A DNA stretch of 64,000 nucleotides from Trichoplax sp. H2 (lineage: Eukaryota > Placozoa > Uniplacotomia > Trichoplacea): positions 526,259 through 590,258 of the forward strand of contig NOWV01000031.1 in assembly GCA_003344405.1 (NCBI GenBank), in the 5' to 3' direction. Every line of letters begins with the position of its first letter. Positions within the stretch are counted from its first letter, which is position 1. The notes under the pieces were generated by a model. The model saw only the letters and a list, made by a program, of their open reading frames with translations, was not told the origin of the DNA and did not search any database. The position numbers were made by a program, and so were the translations under genes. Positions 51,413 through 63,522 of this stretch are shown one piece after another.

Positions 51413-52545
51413 ACAGAGCCTGATGCAAATATCACAATTAAAAGAATAGTTATTTCTGCTCAGTATGACTTCAGGAAATTGAGCATTGAGATTTATGGGA
51501 ACAATAATTAATATTGGGCGTCAGCATGTCGTTCAACTTTTAAGTAGAATAACAATTATAGCATATTTTGAGTCCAAACAGTACATATACTGTAGAAAAA
51601 AGTATCATGAATGAATCGTATACTTGTGGATGCACTATAATATTGATTACTGTTGGTGTGAAATATTCGTAAGTATCCGAACAGAGTCTCAAGCAAAACT
51701 GGTAATCGAAGCAATAATTATTTCTTCTCAGTACAACATTGGCCAATTAAGCATTATGATTTACGAACATTAATAATATTAGGCGTAAAATAGCCGTTCA
51801 ACTTTTAAGTAGAATAAAAGTTATAGCATATTTGAGTTCAAATAGCACATATACTTTAGACGAAGTATCATGAATGAAATGCTATACAGAATACTGTAAA
51901 ATGGCGATTTTCGGGATTTGTAGTACTTGCAGTAATCGAATTTATTTCAATGTTAGATCATTTATTCTCATAAATTAACTTTACAAAAACATTTACTAAA
52001 CTCTATAGTAAGAATATGAAACATGCTATAACATCAAATAAATATGTTCATCTATTTTGTTATCAAAATATTTAAAAAGAAAATAATATGTCGTGTACTT
52101 GTATATGTGAACTATAGTGATGTCAGTTATACTGTACGTTAGTTATCTCATAATAAAACTTTGTTTCTACTACATGTTATCCGCCTGGTTATTTTTGTTG
52201 CGATAATAAAGGTTGTACTATCGTGAGACACTATCATACAGCTTTAAGCCTTGAACTGTAATGGACGGTACTTCTAGCACCGGGAGAAACTTCGCTACAA
52301 GCAATAAGTAACACAGTATTATCTCGATATTATCCTGATAGTATCTTGATAGAATCTTACTAATATCAGAACTGTACATTATATCATCAATAAAATATGA
52401 AGAAAAGAAAAGATAGTTGAAACCCCTAATTCCCAAATAGAGACTGATACAAACATCACGATTAAAACTATTATTATTTCTGTTTAGCATAAGTCAATTA
52501 AATATTAAGATTTATCTGCAACAGTAACATTACGCACAGACTAAG
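51413..52545. repeat. Three diverged copies of a repeat of about 270 bp or more
   Basis: Related blocks start at about 51413 (AGAGCCTGATGCAAATATCAC), 51683 (AGAGTCTCAAGCAAAACTGG) and 52439 (AGAGACTGATACAAACATCAC); each continues through a TTATTTCTNCTCAGTA-like stretch, CAATTAAGCATT-like sequence and GATTTA. The first two also share GTTCAACTTTTAAGTAGAATAA and AGTATCATGAATGAA. Non-coding. Confidence 0.7.
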
Positions 52546-52878
52546 GTATTGTTGGAGTATATAAATACTATAGCTACATCTGTATACTCTTGCCCCCCCA
52601 TGTCCTATCAGCTATGAGAGAGAAATAGCGATTCGAATTCATATGCATATCACTATTAAATAGTTGATTTCTCATTACTTTTCCTTACTCCGTACTTACT
52701 TAGCTCGGGAAATATCCAGTTTGGCCGTAGCTGTTCTTATTTTTGCAACTATTTTACAAGTTGGATTGCAATCGATAATAGCAATTTACGAAACTAATTA
52801 ATCCATTTCAATTGTCATCGTAACTTGTGAAATCGCACTAAAACTAAATCTTTACTTCTTCAAGTAATCAACGTAATA

Positions 52879-53440
52879 AGATGTTTTTACTCTTGATAGG
52901 ATGCCTGAAGTATAATTTTGGGGAGTAACACCAATTCTACCCATACTCTTAGCTCTAACACGAACTCTAATTCCAATCCTAGCCCTAGAAATCATCCTAA
53001 ATCGTATTATGAAGTCAAAGAATATGTTCAAGCGACTGAAAATAGATTTTAGACCATGTAAGATAGCTTAGGTAGTCCTTATACATCGTATTGTGATTAT
53101 GAATCAGAACCGTCGTTCATATGGACATTAATAGAATCATTTTCATTAGAAGAAGCTCGGAAAACAGCTTATCGTAAAGGTTTTGTTAAAAATCATCCAA
53201 TTGGTGAATGTCATCTAACATGGTCAGCATTTCGATTATCGAAAATCAGAATGGATACAATCGTAATCTCGTATGGAGTGACAGACATATTATCGTGTAA
53301 CATGTAGTTTTAATGCAGTAAATCGTTGCGGTTACATGCGAGGAGAACTTTGTCGTAATCCTTATGTCTTCAGTACGTATAGTGGATATCGATACTACTA
53401 CGTTGATTATGTCAATATACGTGGACAATTGGTTATATAA
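52879..53440 (+). pseudogene. Frameshifted gene for a small secreted-type protein, family unknown
   Basis: Starting at an ATG at 52880, a signal-like MFLLLIGCL is followed, after a frame change, by a Ser/Asn-rich stretch (52930-52995) and EVKEYVQATENRF, then stops near 53052-53061. A long clean frame runs from 53071: CDYESEPSFIW, SFSLEEARKTAYRKGF, HPIGECHLTWSAF. After 53240 the likely sequence jumps to a second frame (NQNGYNRNLVWSDR) and then a third (YRVTCSFNAVNRCGYMRGEL, ending GQLVI at a stop at 53438-53440). Codon patterns look protein-like on each side of every jump, so a once-intact gene with several disabling changes is more likely than chance. I recognise no domain. Confidence 0.6.
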
Positions 53441-54593
53441 GCATTTCTAAATTTTATTTTCGGTTTAGATAATACCCGTTCAAATTTCTTAGACTAACTT
53501 CTCTTTCTATAAGATAGTCTTTGATTCAATTAATTTCGGAGTATAGAAATGTTAAGATAATGAAAAAGGCAATGGACTCATTCTAAGAATAGTATCTATC
53601 TATTTTTTTAATTGAATGTATACAATTCACAAACAGCATCTGTCACGTACTAAATTACCATGAGTAGTTTTTATATGTAAATAAATATGTAGATTTAGTT
53701 CAAGTTTGGAGATGGTAACTGTCATAAAGTTACCAAGCTTATTCTTTTACTAAATATAGAGCGAATACACGCAACAGGATCAAGATTGGTCATATCAATA
53801 TATACGTTGTAAATTCTGTATCCTTAAGTGGATAGACATTATTTTATTATTGCGATAATTCCAAAATTTAGCGGTAGATCCTCGAACATAGATGTTGGGA
53901 ACTAATTTAGTAGATCCCATTGTTAATTACCGACATATAGTAAACCTGATTGAGAAATTTGAACATGTATTTTGAATATTGTAGATTAAAACCTTATAAT
54001 AAGTGTATTAGTTAAAAAGTAAGAGCAACATTGGGAATATTTATCATATTAAATTTGCAGTTAAGAGGATTAGACTAGAGTTTAGAGAAGCCCTGAATGA
54101 AATATTTTGGTGAGTTGTCACTCTGTAAGTGGTTTTACCATGGTTCTACAAGACTTAAAGTAGTAGTTAAATCGGATTGTAAAACTAAAATATCAATTCA
54201 AGCATTTTAATCCGGCTAATAAAATAAATTTTTAATTTCGTTGTAAATTGAAGAATTGTTGTTCAGGTCAGTTGAATAAGGTTCGGACCGGGGAAGATAT
54301 TTCCCAATACAGCAGATTGCCTAATGACCCTATATACTCATCTTAATAAGTCTTTAGTGATAGTAGATATATTGTAATTAAATTCTCAACCATATTGCTA
54401 GCCTTTACAAATTGAGGCCTATAACACCAGCATTTATATCGCTTGCTTTATAAAATATAAAATTCCTCTTTCTTTTAATTATCCATTCCTTGATCTCTAT
54501 GAGGATTCTCAAGTCCTCGAATGAGAATAGTATTATTCTTCTTCCTATTACAATAACTCTGGGCGCATATTGATATATGAAATTTTCAGTCTA
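53441..54593. other. AT-rich DNA, no gene recognised
   Basis: No exon chain or repeat family recognised. A TATA/GA simple-sequence stretch lies at about 54588-54612. Confidence 0.45.
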
Positions 54594-54977
54594 TATATAG
54601 AGAGAGAGAAAGACTAAAAATGACGTAATAACACATGCAGGACTACTTAGCCATTCCTCTTCAAACTAGGCGTAACGATGACCATAGATTTGATCACCAA
54701 TACCAATAATGAATAGGTATATTGACATTGAAAAATCGAATAAAGCTAGTCTATTAAAGATTAACTTAGTAGCTGCACCCATTTCAGTATCATTATCAAT
54801 GCGATTTCGAACGATTACAAATATATTTCCAAAGAAAGCTGACGAAGCCATAATTCATACTGCTAATTTTAGAGATGTGTGAACGAGAATATTTTCATAG
54901 CTTAAAGCCAAATTCAAATCTTGAACGAGCGAATACGTAGTTATCTTCGCTGGAACTATACCACATAAATATTCTAA
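54594..54977 (-). pseudogene. LGR-type (relaxin receptor-like) GPCR fragment with stop codons
   Basis: The minus strand reads through the hinge and first helices of a leucine-rich-repeat GPCR. LEYLCGIVPAK begins at 54977; it is followed by a stop at 54857-54855, then SSAFFGNIFVIVRN (helix 1 with GN), LALFDFSMSIYLFIIGIGD (helix 2, like ADFLMGIYLFIIG of LGR7/8), a stop at 54668-54666, and FEEEWLSSPAC...SFLVFL corresponding to the start of helix 3. Two in-frame stops and absence of leucine-rich repeats and of helices 4-7 nearby make it a pseudogene fragment. Similarity to the family is by recalled motif only. Confidence 0.75.
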
Positions 54978-55195
54978 CAATTAATAAAAACTGAATTTTT
55001 AAAGGCAAACTGCAATCAGAATCTGCCCGAGAATGCGGGTACTCTGAGCTATCAGTATTACTATAACTAGACCATCAGATCTAGATATTTTCTAATCCAG
55101 GCATATAATAAGTAGGATCCCGCCACTAGCGTAGGTCAGTTCAATTACAGGATCTATAAATACTAGTAAAACCCACGTTCGTTTTACGTCCCGTA

Positions 55196-55522
55196 TAGTA
55201 TGTACTCGCACTTTTACTTTACAATTTGTGTCAAGTATCAAAGAAAGTAACCAGTATTGTGTTACCAACTCTGATTATATTTTTAGCTGCATTACATGTT
55301 GCACTCATTTTCTGTGGCTTAGAAGTACGTCTTACTATGTTGTCTCTAAACAGGAACTTTTCAAAGGAAAATCTCGATATGTATACATTGCTATTACAAG
55401 CTTATATTTCATATGTTAAGTTTACTTCGATTACATCCTCAATTCCTATCTATTACATTTGCTATTGTATTTACTTACTTATTATAAGGTGCTATCCGGA
55501 AAATGAACTTTACGATACTTGA
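55196..55522 (+). pseudogene. Seven-helix receptor-like remnant
   Basis: An open frame of about 109 codons starting after a TAG near 55190 and ending at 55520-55522. Hydrophobic segments are VLPTLIIFLAALHVALIFC and ITSSIPIYYICYCIYLLIIR, separated by a polar loop, resembling helices 6 and 7 of a class A receptor with IPIYY in place of NPxxY. No preceding helices are found on this strand. It could also be an unrelated membrane exon. Confidence 0.35.
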
Positions 55523-55619
55523 GTTAATGACAATCTATACCTGACATTGATACTATTTGGCCATGTATTACAGAAATATCAATATCATCCTTTTGGTGTC
55601 TAATTTTCCTGATTTGTAA

Positions 55620-56190
55620 TGATAATTAAGATATATATACATATGCTGCATTTTATCATTTGCAACTTGCTCTCCTTGACTATCCAATACATATAGTTTT
55701 ATGATTTAGAAAAATTCATGTTACCATTTTCAAGTTGGCTTAGCTTGAGTGATTTCTCGTACATTAACATGACTTTATTATACTCTCTCTGAAGGTATGG
55801 ACACTTCAATATTATTGCATGAATGACTGGCATTGACATAATTTTCACTCGATAAAAAATAACAATCCTATTTCTAGTGCTTCGTATAGACTTTCCAATC
55901 TTGTTGGTTTCGATTTTATAACCTTTTCATATCGTTTTGTTCGTCCAAACATTAGCTTATTTTGAACTGATTTAACCCTTTCCAGCCAATTTTTCTACTC
56001 AATCCATTAGTCCATTTGCGTTAAGAATATTAATCATACCTATTCTTAGGAAGACGTTATACTAAACTTTATCAATGGTATCTGTAGTTTGGAAAAGCAG
56101 ATGAATTTGATCAATAATCATTTCAAATAATTAAAATACTTTTTGATATGATAAATCTTTCTCGCTATCGTTACTTTCACTATATATAGA
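55620..56190 (-). pseudogene. Second decayed TPR gene copy
   Basis: On the minus strand REYNKVMLMYEKSLKL (about 55795-55740) is a good kinesin-light-chain-type TPR helix pair, and MIIDQIHLLF (about 56117-56088) matches the LIDQIDYMI block near the start of the TPR protein at 47442-48530. Stops and frame changes separate them, so it is a remnant. It is more diverged than the copy at 50324-50974. Confidence 0.5.
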
Positions 56191-56199
56191 CATTTTTAG

Positions 56200-59100
56200 C
56201 AGAGCATTTTTAGACTCGATCAGTAACTGATTACCCTTTAATGAATTTTACTAAAGCCACAAACGTCTTTATAAATCTTTTATCATTCCGTATAATATTT
56301 CTAGTACTAATCCCTTTATTAAGCCCATTAAAAATTGTTAGTATTTTCATTTTTAATGCTTCGATCCAGTCTATTTCTATCCTAACTCACCTACTTCAAG
56401 CATTATGGACGTATAATTGCTTCTGTAGTTTAGAGTGAACTACAGAAAATAATTAGGCTTCTCGTATTTATTTTAATGAAAGAAATTAAGGAGAATCTTA
56501 CACATCTATTTTTTTATTCGGAAAGCACGTGTATTATAATTATTAAAAATGTGAAAATGTCCGAATACTATCCTGCAGTAGTCAGAAGATTTATCAATTA
56601 ATTAAATATACGCCAGATAAATTAGAGTAAAAAAAGATGTAATTGAGACAGTTGGCTTAATTAAGTTATAAATTTAATACATCCAGCAGGAATATCCCAT
56701 TAAAGGAGAAATGGCAAAATTCATTAATTAAAAAGACTTTCAATCCCATCATAAAGAAATACTTCTTTTATAGACTCTAGTTTTAGACCCATACACCAGA
56801 AAAATAGAGAGTATGGATAAATAGGATTATTTTACTTGTTTTATTCCCCACATTACAGTACTTTCAGCTGTCAGTTACTCAATTTCTGTAGCAATTCCAG
56901 ATCCAATTGACTACCAAGCGTAAACGTGTAATTTTACCATGAGATAAATGTTTTTAGTCTAACATCGACTCTTCATGAACCAGCTTCGTAACAAGGTGTG
57001 ATATATACCAATCACGAAATTCCAAATTTTAGAAAAATAAGGGCTTTATTGAATCTTATACAAAGATTAACTACACACAGCTCTACTCTAGCCGAATACT
57101 ACTACTAAAGACTTCTAGAACGAACTAACAGAATAATCTAAAGTTGCATGCTTTTATACTTTCTGTAGCATTCGCAGCTACAATCCGCATGGCAACCTTT
57201 TACCTTATTTTACACATAGTTAAATTATTCTTAGTAAGACTATTCTACTGCGGACCATTATTAATCCAATATGGATACGACTATAGTACTTACGTAGACA
57301 TTATTCACACCAGCCAAAGTACAATGAATTAACCATATCCTAATATATGATTTACACTTCTATTTTTACCTATAGCCTTATCAGTAACTCAACAGCTTAC
57401 TGTATATAGTCATCTGTACTCTAGCATAGAGTCTCTACCACTACAGTCTATAGTTATAGCTACCAAATATCTCTTAGGATAAATATCTACCGTACATTAT
57501 ACTACACATGGCTAACAGTCTACAATCACAATACTAAGTTACATTACACAACGATAACGTGAAGCAAATTTCTAAATCTCTAAATTGCTAAAGTCTCTGG
57601 GATTCAGTATCCCTAACTATCTCAAAAGTATTTAGATGCCTTTGGTTATACATTAAATGACTATAAAATTCCGATTTTATTCAGCTATCTACCCAGCTTG
57701 AATACTCTTCGGCAGCGACTAGTAGGAGTGAGTCATCGTAAGATTGTGAAAGTTAATTCCTACCGGATGGCTAAATTAATACTAAGATATTTATAACCTT
57801 AGACATGTATCGAATGATTCTAGATAACTAGACTACAGTATGTCCATGCACAGAATTATTTATGGTATCACCTATAATTCAGTATCTTCAGGATATTTAT
57901 TAATCGCATGCGTTACAAGACATAGCACTATAATCAATTAACATCAGTTACCCTATAAGAACTCTTGCTGCAGTGCAGCTTAATTTATTGTAACAAATAA
58001 TAACTACAGTGATTCTTACTGTAAGCCATTAATAGCTATCAACTACTGTAAGTAAACGTTTAGTTGCCTAAATTTAGTCAGCTATTTATTTACGGTAGTT
58101 GGTACCGTGAAACGATTCTTGGTCTAATTGTATCTTATTTCGTCTTCGCGTTAACTTGGTATATGTCATAAATTATCAATTGAAAAAGGATTTAATAAGT
58201 TAAGTAACAATAATATTAATAATCCATAAATATGAAGATTCATTAATTAAACGATTAAAATTAGCTAGATACCCACTATCATCTAATTCCAAATAGGTAT
58301 CAAAAAGTTCTATCTTCATTTATCATCTTATTCAATATTAGAAATACGAGTTACTTACTTGCTATCATGAAAAGCACAATAATGGAACTATTGAACAATT
58401 GCAGCCGTTACAATTACTACACACTATAGCCGCCTGAAATATTTTAATTGTATGATATCGTTCAACTAATATTTCAACTGAAAGGTTGGGAACAAAAATT
58501 TTGCAAATACTTATTGGTTATATTCGTCTGTTTATACCACCCCCTAAGCATTAAATTTTCTTATATAGTGTAATAATAGTAACCCATCCCACATTATAAA
58601 ATACCGAAATGAGAAAAATTCAAGTTAAAATCTATTAATAACCAACGTGCTTGGCAAACAATAACTATCATCAATCATAATCATCGTTGTACAAAAAATA
58701 GAAGAAAAAAATAATTGCTAGATTCATGGTCATCGCCTTACTGACAATCTTTTATATTGCAAGTATTAGGCAATATCTATAGGAATAATGTTTTATACGA
58801 ACGCTTTTAGTCTCGAATATTTGCTTATTTCTTATGGGCAATGAGCCTGATTGTATAAATTACCTTATTATGATCACTATTTCTTTAAGTTTGAAAAAGG
58901 ACATCCTAGCGTAATAATGACTCTAGTTACTTTATCTTAACTTAGCGTTAAAGAACTAACCTGTGATGAAAAAAGTCGGCGAACCATACCAAAAATTATA
59001 GCTTGTATTTTTTTTTCTTGGCGATGCCCGAATGTTAATAGAGACCTCTTATTCTGTTCAAGAGAAATAAATCAATGAAAGATTGAGATAATACAGAAGT

Positions 59101-60955
59101 AGCTATGCGTATAATGCTTTAGCTTATACTTTTTTCCGAGTTATCTTTGTATCCAAGGTAAATGAACTTGACGAATCAATTTCAAGGACTACAATACATA
59201 GTTTATTAGTATGAGATGAGTTTATTCATGGAAATTAATGAAAGTAATTTGTATCGTGACTCAGAGTGAAAAAATAACCGATCTTATTATCGCAAAGCAT
59301 GAGGTAGTATCCGACATCTTTCAAATTTACAACTTACTTGTCCAATTGGGTAGAATTGATAATTCAAGAAATGAGCTTTAGTAACAGTTGAGTCGGTTTC
59401 TGTGACGGTTTTTTAGATCTGGAGGTTGTTCATGATATTACTGCTTTAATAGCTTTTCCCATGAATGAGATCAGTATGAAAGGACAAATAATAATATATA
59501 GATTCTTATAAATGACCCATAATTCCTTATTCTATCCAGTGAACAATAGTTTTTATAGTCGTAGCTAACTACAGTGGATAGCCAGGTATACTGTATTCTT
59601 CAACGACATAATTTGAAATCATAACCGCATGTCTGCTAGGTAGCTTATTTTACATCTTAACTTAGTTATAGAATAGCGATGGAGCTTTGGGAGGGGTTTC
59701 TCATAGAATAATCATTTAACTATATACTACAATTATTGTTTTGATCATGATCTCCAACTGGTAAAATAGAGAGAATTCCTTCGAAAAATAATTTGTAAAT
59801 TGGAATTCATTTCGAAAAATCAGCTGAAACCAACGCAATATTAAATATGGCACGATGTATTATAAATGGAATAACTGAGAATATTATTTACTAATTAGGG
59901 ATTGCAATTTAGAGATGGATATAATAGATAATAATGGTAAATTGAAATAGAATTTCAAGCACAGTGAATAACTGCTTCTAATATGGGAAATTCAATTCCA
60001 TTCAAAATGTTCACTAAAAATAGTAATATCCAATAAGAAAGAATTTCAATTTTACGCATACTGCATTAATATAGAAGGATTGAAAACACAGTTAGTTGAT
60101 AATTGTATAAAGATAAAATTCACCATAGTAAGTTGATATTTTTTTCTATATTAAACACATAATTATTAAAGGAGACGGATAGAATAAAAAAAAATTAGTA
60201 TAGCACTTAATTGCTGTTAAATTTATTACGATCTAGAAATGATGCGAAAATCATTTCTATTTCATACCAGTACAGGAATCAATCGATAGAGTTGATTCGA
60301 ATAAGTAGTTGGCATGAAGATTGTAATGGACAATGAACGATCAATGATAACGATAGGAAGAAGATGAATCTTTCTGCCTAAGATATGATGGCCTAACGTG
60401 TAGGATTAATACATGGCATCGAATTGTCATTAGTTTATATCTAGCTCAAATGAGAGATAAATTAAGCTGGTTATGACTGTAATGATTGAGTGATTGGTAA
60501 GGAAGAGCTAATACACTACTATAAAATTAGTGGATTGTACTGAAATTAGTGACGGACGATCGATAAATTGAACTCGTCATGATTGCAAGATAGGAGTAGC
60601 TTAACTATAAGAGAAAAAGCACTTCATGTACTTGATAAATTAATTTTTTACCCTGAACTGCGTAATGAAAGGATGGACGAAATTAAATTGGCCGTAGATA
60701 TGATGATGGTAGTTTTTACGGGACGAATGATATTAGCTATTATAGCATGAAAGTATTTATTGAGCTGTTTAGCCATAACAATAGATGAATTAAACTATCC
60801 ATGATTATATTGATAGCGTTAGTTTATAGACAAGAAATAATACAGACAGTCATGAAATTAAAGTATTGCTTTAAGCTGTTTCGCGAAACGAAGGGTATTT
60901 AAGCTAAGACTTAAAGATAGAGTAATTGATAGTAAGAGGAGATCAAGACTTTTTA
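56200..60955. other. Long AT-rich non-coding stretch
   Basis: No recognisable exons, RNA genes or transposon ORFs. ORFs at 56241-56438 and 57144-57332 are short, hydrophobic and unlike any known family. TACTGTA/TACAGT motifs are frequent at 57360-58090. Confidence 0.45.
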
Positions 60956-60959
60956 ATGT

Positions 60960-62300
60960 ATAAAAACCTGTTCATTTGCCAGAGCAATTTAACGGTAAGG
61001 TTTATTTGATGGAGAAGACAAAATAAAGACATTTGGATACATAAAATTCACTTCATTCACTTAAGCAATTTAATGATAGAATAATCTGGTAGAGAAAACG
61101 AATTCGAAATAGTTTAGAACACAATAATCAGTTCATGTACCGTAGCAATTTAATGATAGTGTTATGTTATGGAGAAGACAAATTAGAGATGTCTGGACGC
61201 ATAAAATTCAGTTCATGCGCCGTAGCAATTTAACAACAGAGTTATTTTATAAAGATGACGAAGTACAGACATCTGGAGGCATAAAATTTAATTCATTACT
61301 CAAGCGATTGAACGATAGAGTAATTTAATGGAGGAAATGAAATAGGGACATCTGGAGAGACAAGATTCGGTTCACTTACCCAAGATATTTAACGATAGAG
61401 TAATTTTATAGAGAAATAAAATAGAGGCATCTGGATACATTAAATTCAGTGCATCTACTTAAGCAATATAACGAAAGAGTAATTTTATACAGAAGACAAA
61501 ATAGAGATATTTTGAGGCATAAAAAATTCAGTTCAACTACCCCGGCAGTTTAATACTGAAACTGTAATGTTATAGAGAGGACGATATCGATTTTTGGATT
61601 TAAACTTCCGTTTAATTTACTCAAGCAATTTAAGAATAAAATAATTTAATGGGGAAAACGAAATAGAGACATCTGGAGACATAAAATTTAGTTTATTTAT
61701 CTAAGCAATTTCTCGAAAGAGTAATCTTGTAGGGAAGATAAAATAGAGATGTTTGCAGCATAAATTTAGTTCACCTAACCTAGCAATTTAGCGATAGAGT
61801 AATTTGATGGGGAAGACAAAATAGAGGCGGTTTGGTACATGATTATCGGTTCATGTACAGTATCATAACAATTTAACAATAGAGTAATTTTATAGAGAAG
61901 AGGAAGTAGAGACTGTTAGTTACTTAAAAATCAGTTCACTTACCGTAACAATTTAACGATAGAGTAATATTACGGAGAAGAATAAGAGATAGCTAGATGC
62001 ATACAAATTGGTTTATTTTTCAAGCAATTTTATAGAAATGAGGAAACAAAGATATCTGGGTACATAAAAATCGGTTTGTACATCAAACCAATTTAACGAC
62101 CGAGCGGTTTTATAGAGTAGAGGAAACAGTGACAGCTCGGTGCTTAAATATCAGCTCATTTACGAAAGCAATTTTACATAGAAGAGAAAATAGAGACAGC
62201 TATGCGCATATAACTAAATTCATTTACTTAAGTAGTTTAACGATAGAGTAGTTTTATAAAGAGGAGGAAATATGGACAGTTGAGCGCATCAACTCAGTCT
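60960..62300. repeat. 80-bp satellite, about 17 degenerate copies
   Basis: The core AGCAATTTAACGATAGAGTA and variants recur near 60983, 61064, 61144, 61224, 61303, 61381, 61461, 61544, 61622, 61702, 61782, 61865, 61946, 62022, 62087, 62165 and 62231. Each unit also has a TAGAGAAGAnnAAATAGAGA part and a CATAAAATTCAGTTCAT part. Period is about 80 bp, with shorter units toward the right end. Copies differ by 10-30% by eye. Confidence 0.85.
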
Positions 62301-62601
62301 GTTTTTCATCGCAATTTAGTTATCCTCGCTATCTCGAGGAAATAATAATTATAATTTGTCCAAAAAGGGTAATGCAGATCGTCATAGAATTAAAACATTT
62401 TGCATCGAGTTCTAAAATGAAACGGTAAACGAATTAGACTGCTAGGGTGATAGATTGTTGGAAAAGAGATGCTGTTGATTAGTAAAGTGATGCAATCCAT
62501 CGAATTGTTGAGGAAACATGGTAGATAGATTATAATTATAAATTTTGATGACTAAAACGTTGCAGCGAGTTGTAGAAAAGAAGTGATGCTGCAAGTTTTA
62601 T

Positions 62602-62719
62602 AGTAACTAGTGCAAACTCCCGTCGCTTTGCTGACGGTTTACGATAATGTGCTCATTTAACAGATAGTATCACCATTTGTCGTAGACCTGTCAGAGGTTC
62701 AGTAACTTTATACCGTGTA
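62602..62719. repeat. 118-bp dispersed element, copy 2
   Basis: Nearly identical to 51203-51320, same orientation, with a short indel (TTGATAG against TTGTCGTAG). It follows directly after the satellite region. Confidence 0.85.
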
Positions 62720-63522
62720 CTAAAGTCAGACTATAAACAAAAATAAGCTAACTTACTATTATGGGGATCACAATTCTCAACTTTACAAAACTAAAATATA
62801 TTTTCTATCTTCTACTTCTTTCTTACTTCTTTATAGTCATAGATCTGGTACGGTCTGCAAAATAGAGTATTTTATACTGGACGTACCGTACTTTCCATAA
62901 CTATGAAAATACCATTTTATAGACCGGATCAGGCATATTAATTAAATTCAAATGCTTTATTAGTACATACTTTCACTTTCACGGCACTTTTGGAACATCT
63001 GGCATCTAATGATAGAATTATTTAGTAAAATTAGAACTCTGCATGTGAATGCGCCTAAAAAATGCATTTAAAATTCACTGATGATGGCTTATCTAAAAAT
63101 AAATAATGTTGTGCGATTTCTCCTAATGTTCCAACTAATTACTGACTACCGCAACATTGTGCATAGATATAAAGCTGTGTGTCTTCATAGCTTAAGCTTT
63201 CAGGACCAATGAGAATAGTGAACAGTGGTAGCCATAACATTTAAACAAACTTCTTTCAATTGTTCAAATATCCGCATTCAAGAATGAAAACCAATTCGTT
63301 TCTTATGTCATGACTGACCTAATCAACCCAATTTTAAATTGTATTGGTTAGTTATCAGGCAAAAAAGAATCGACTTGTTTAATTAATAGCCAGTTGAAGA
63401 GTTGGATATTAAAGATTTGGTATTATTCAATTTGACATCATTAATTCAATTTCATTTCTAGACAAGAAGTTACCATAGCTCATTGATTAACTACTGTAGT
63501 CTACCTAAAAATTGAATTCATC
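62720..63522. other. Upstream region of the GPCR gene
   Basis: No exon or repeat recognised. Contains an imperfect inverted region around 62845-62930 (TGGTACGGTCTGCAAAATAG ... CTGGACGTACCG). Should hold the GPCR promoter. Confidence 0.4.
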
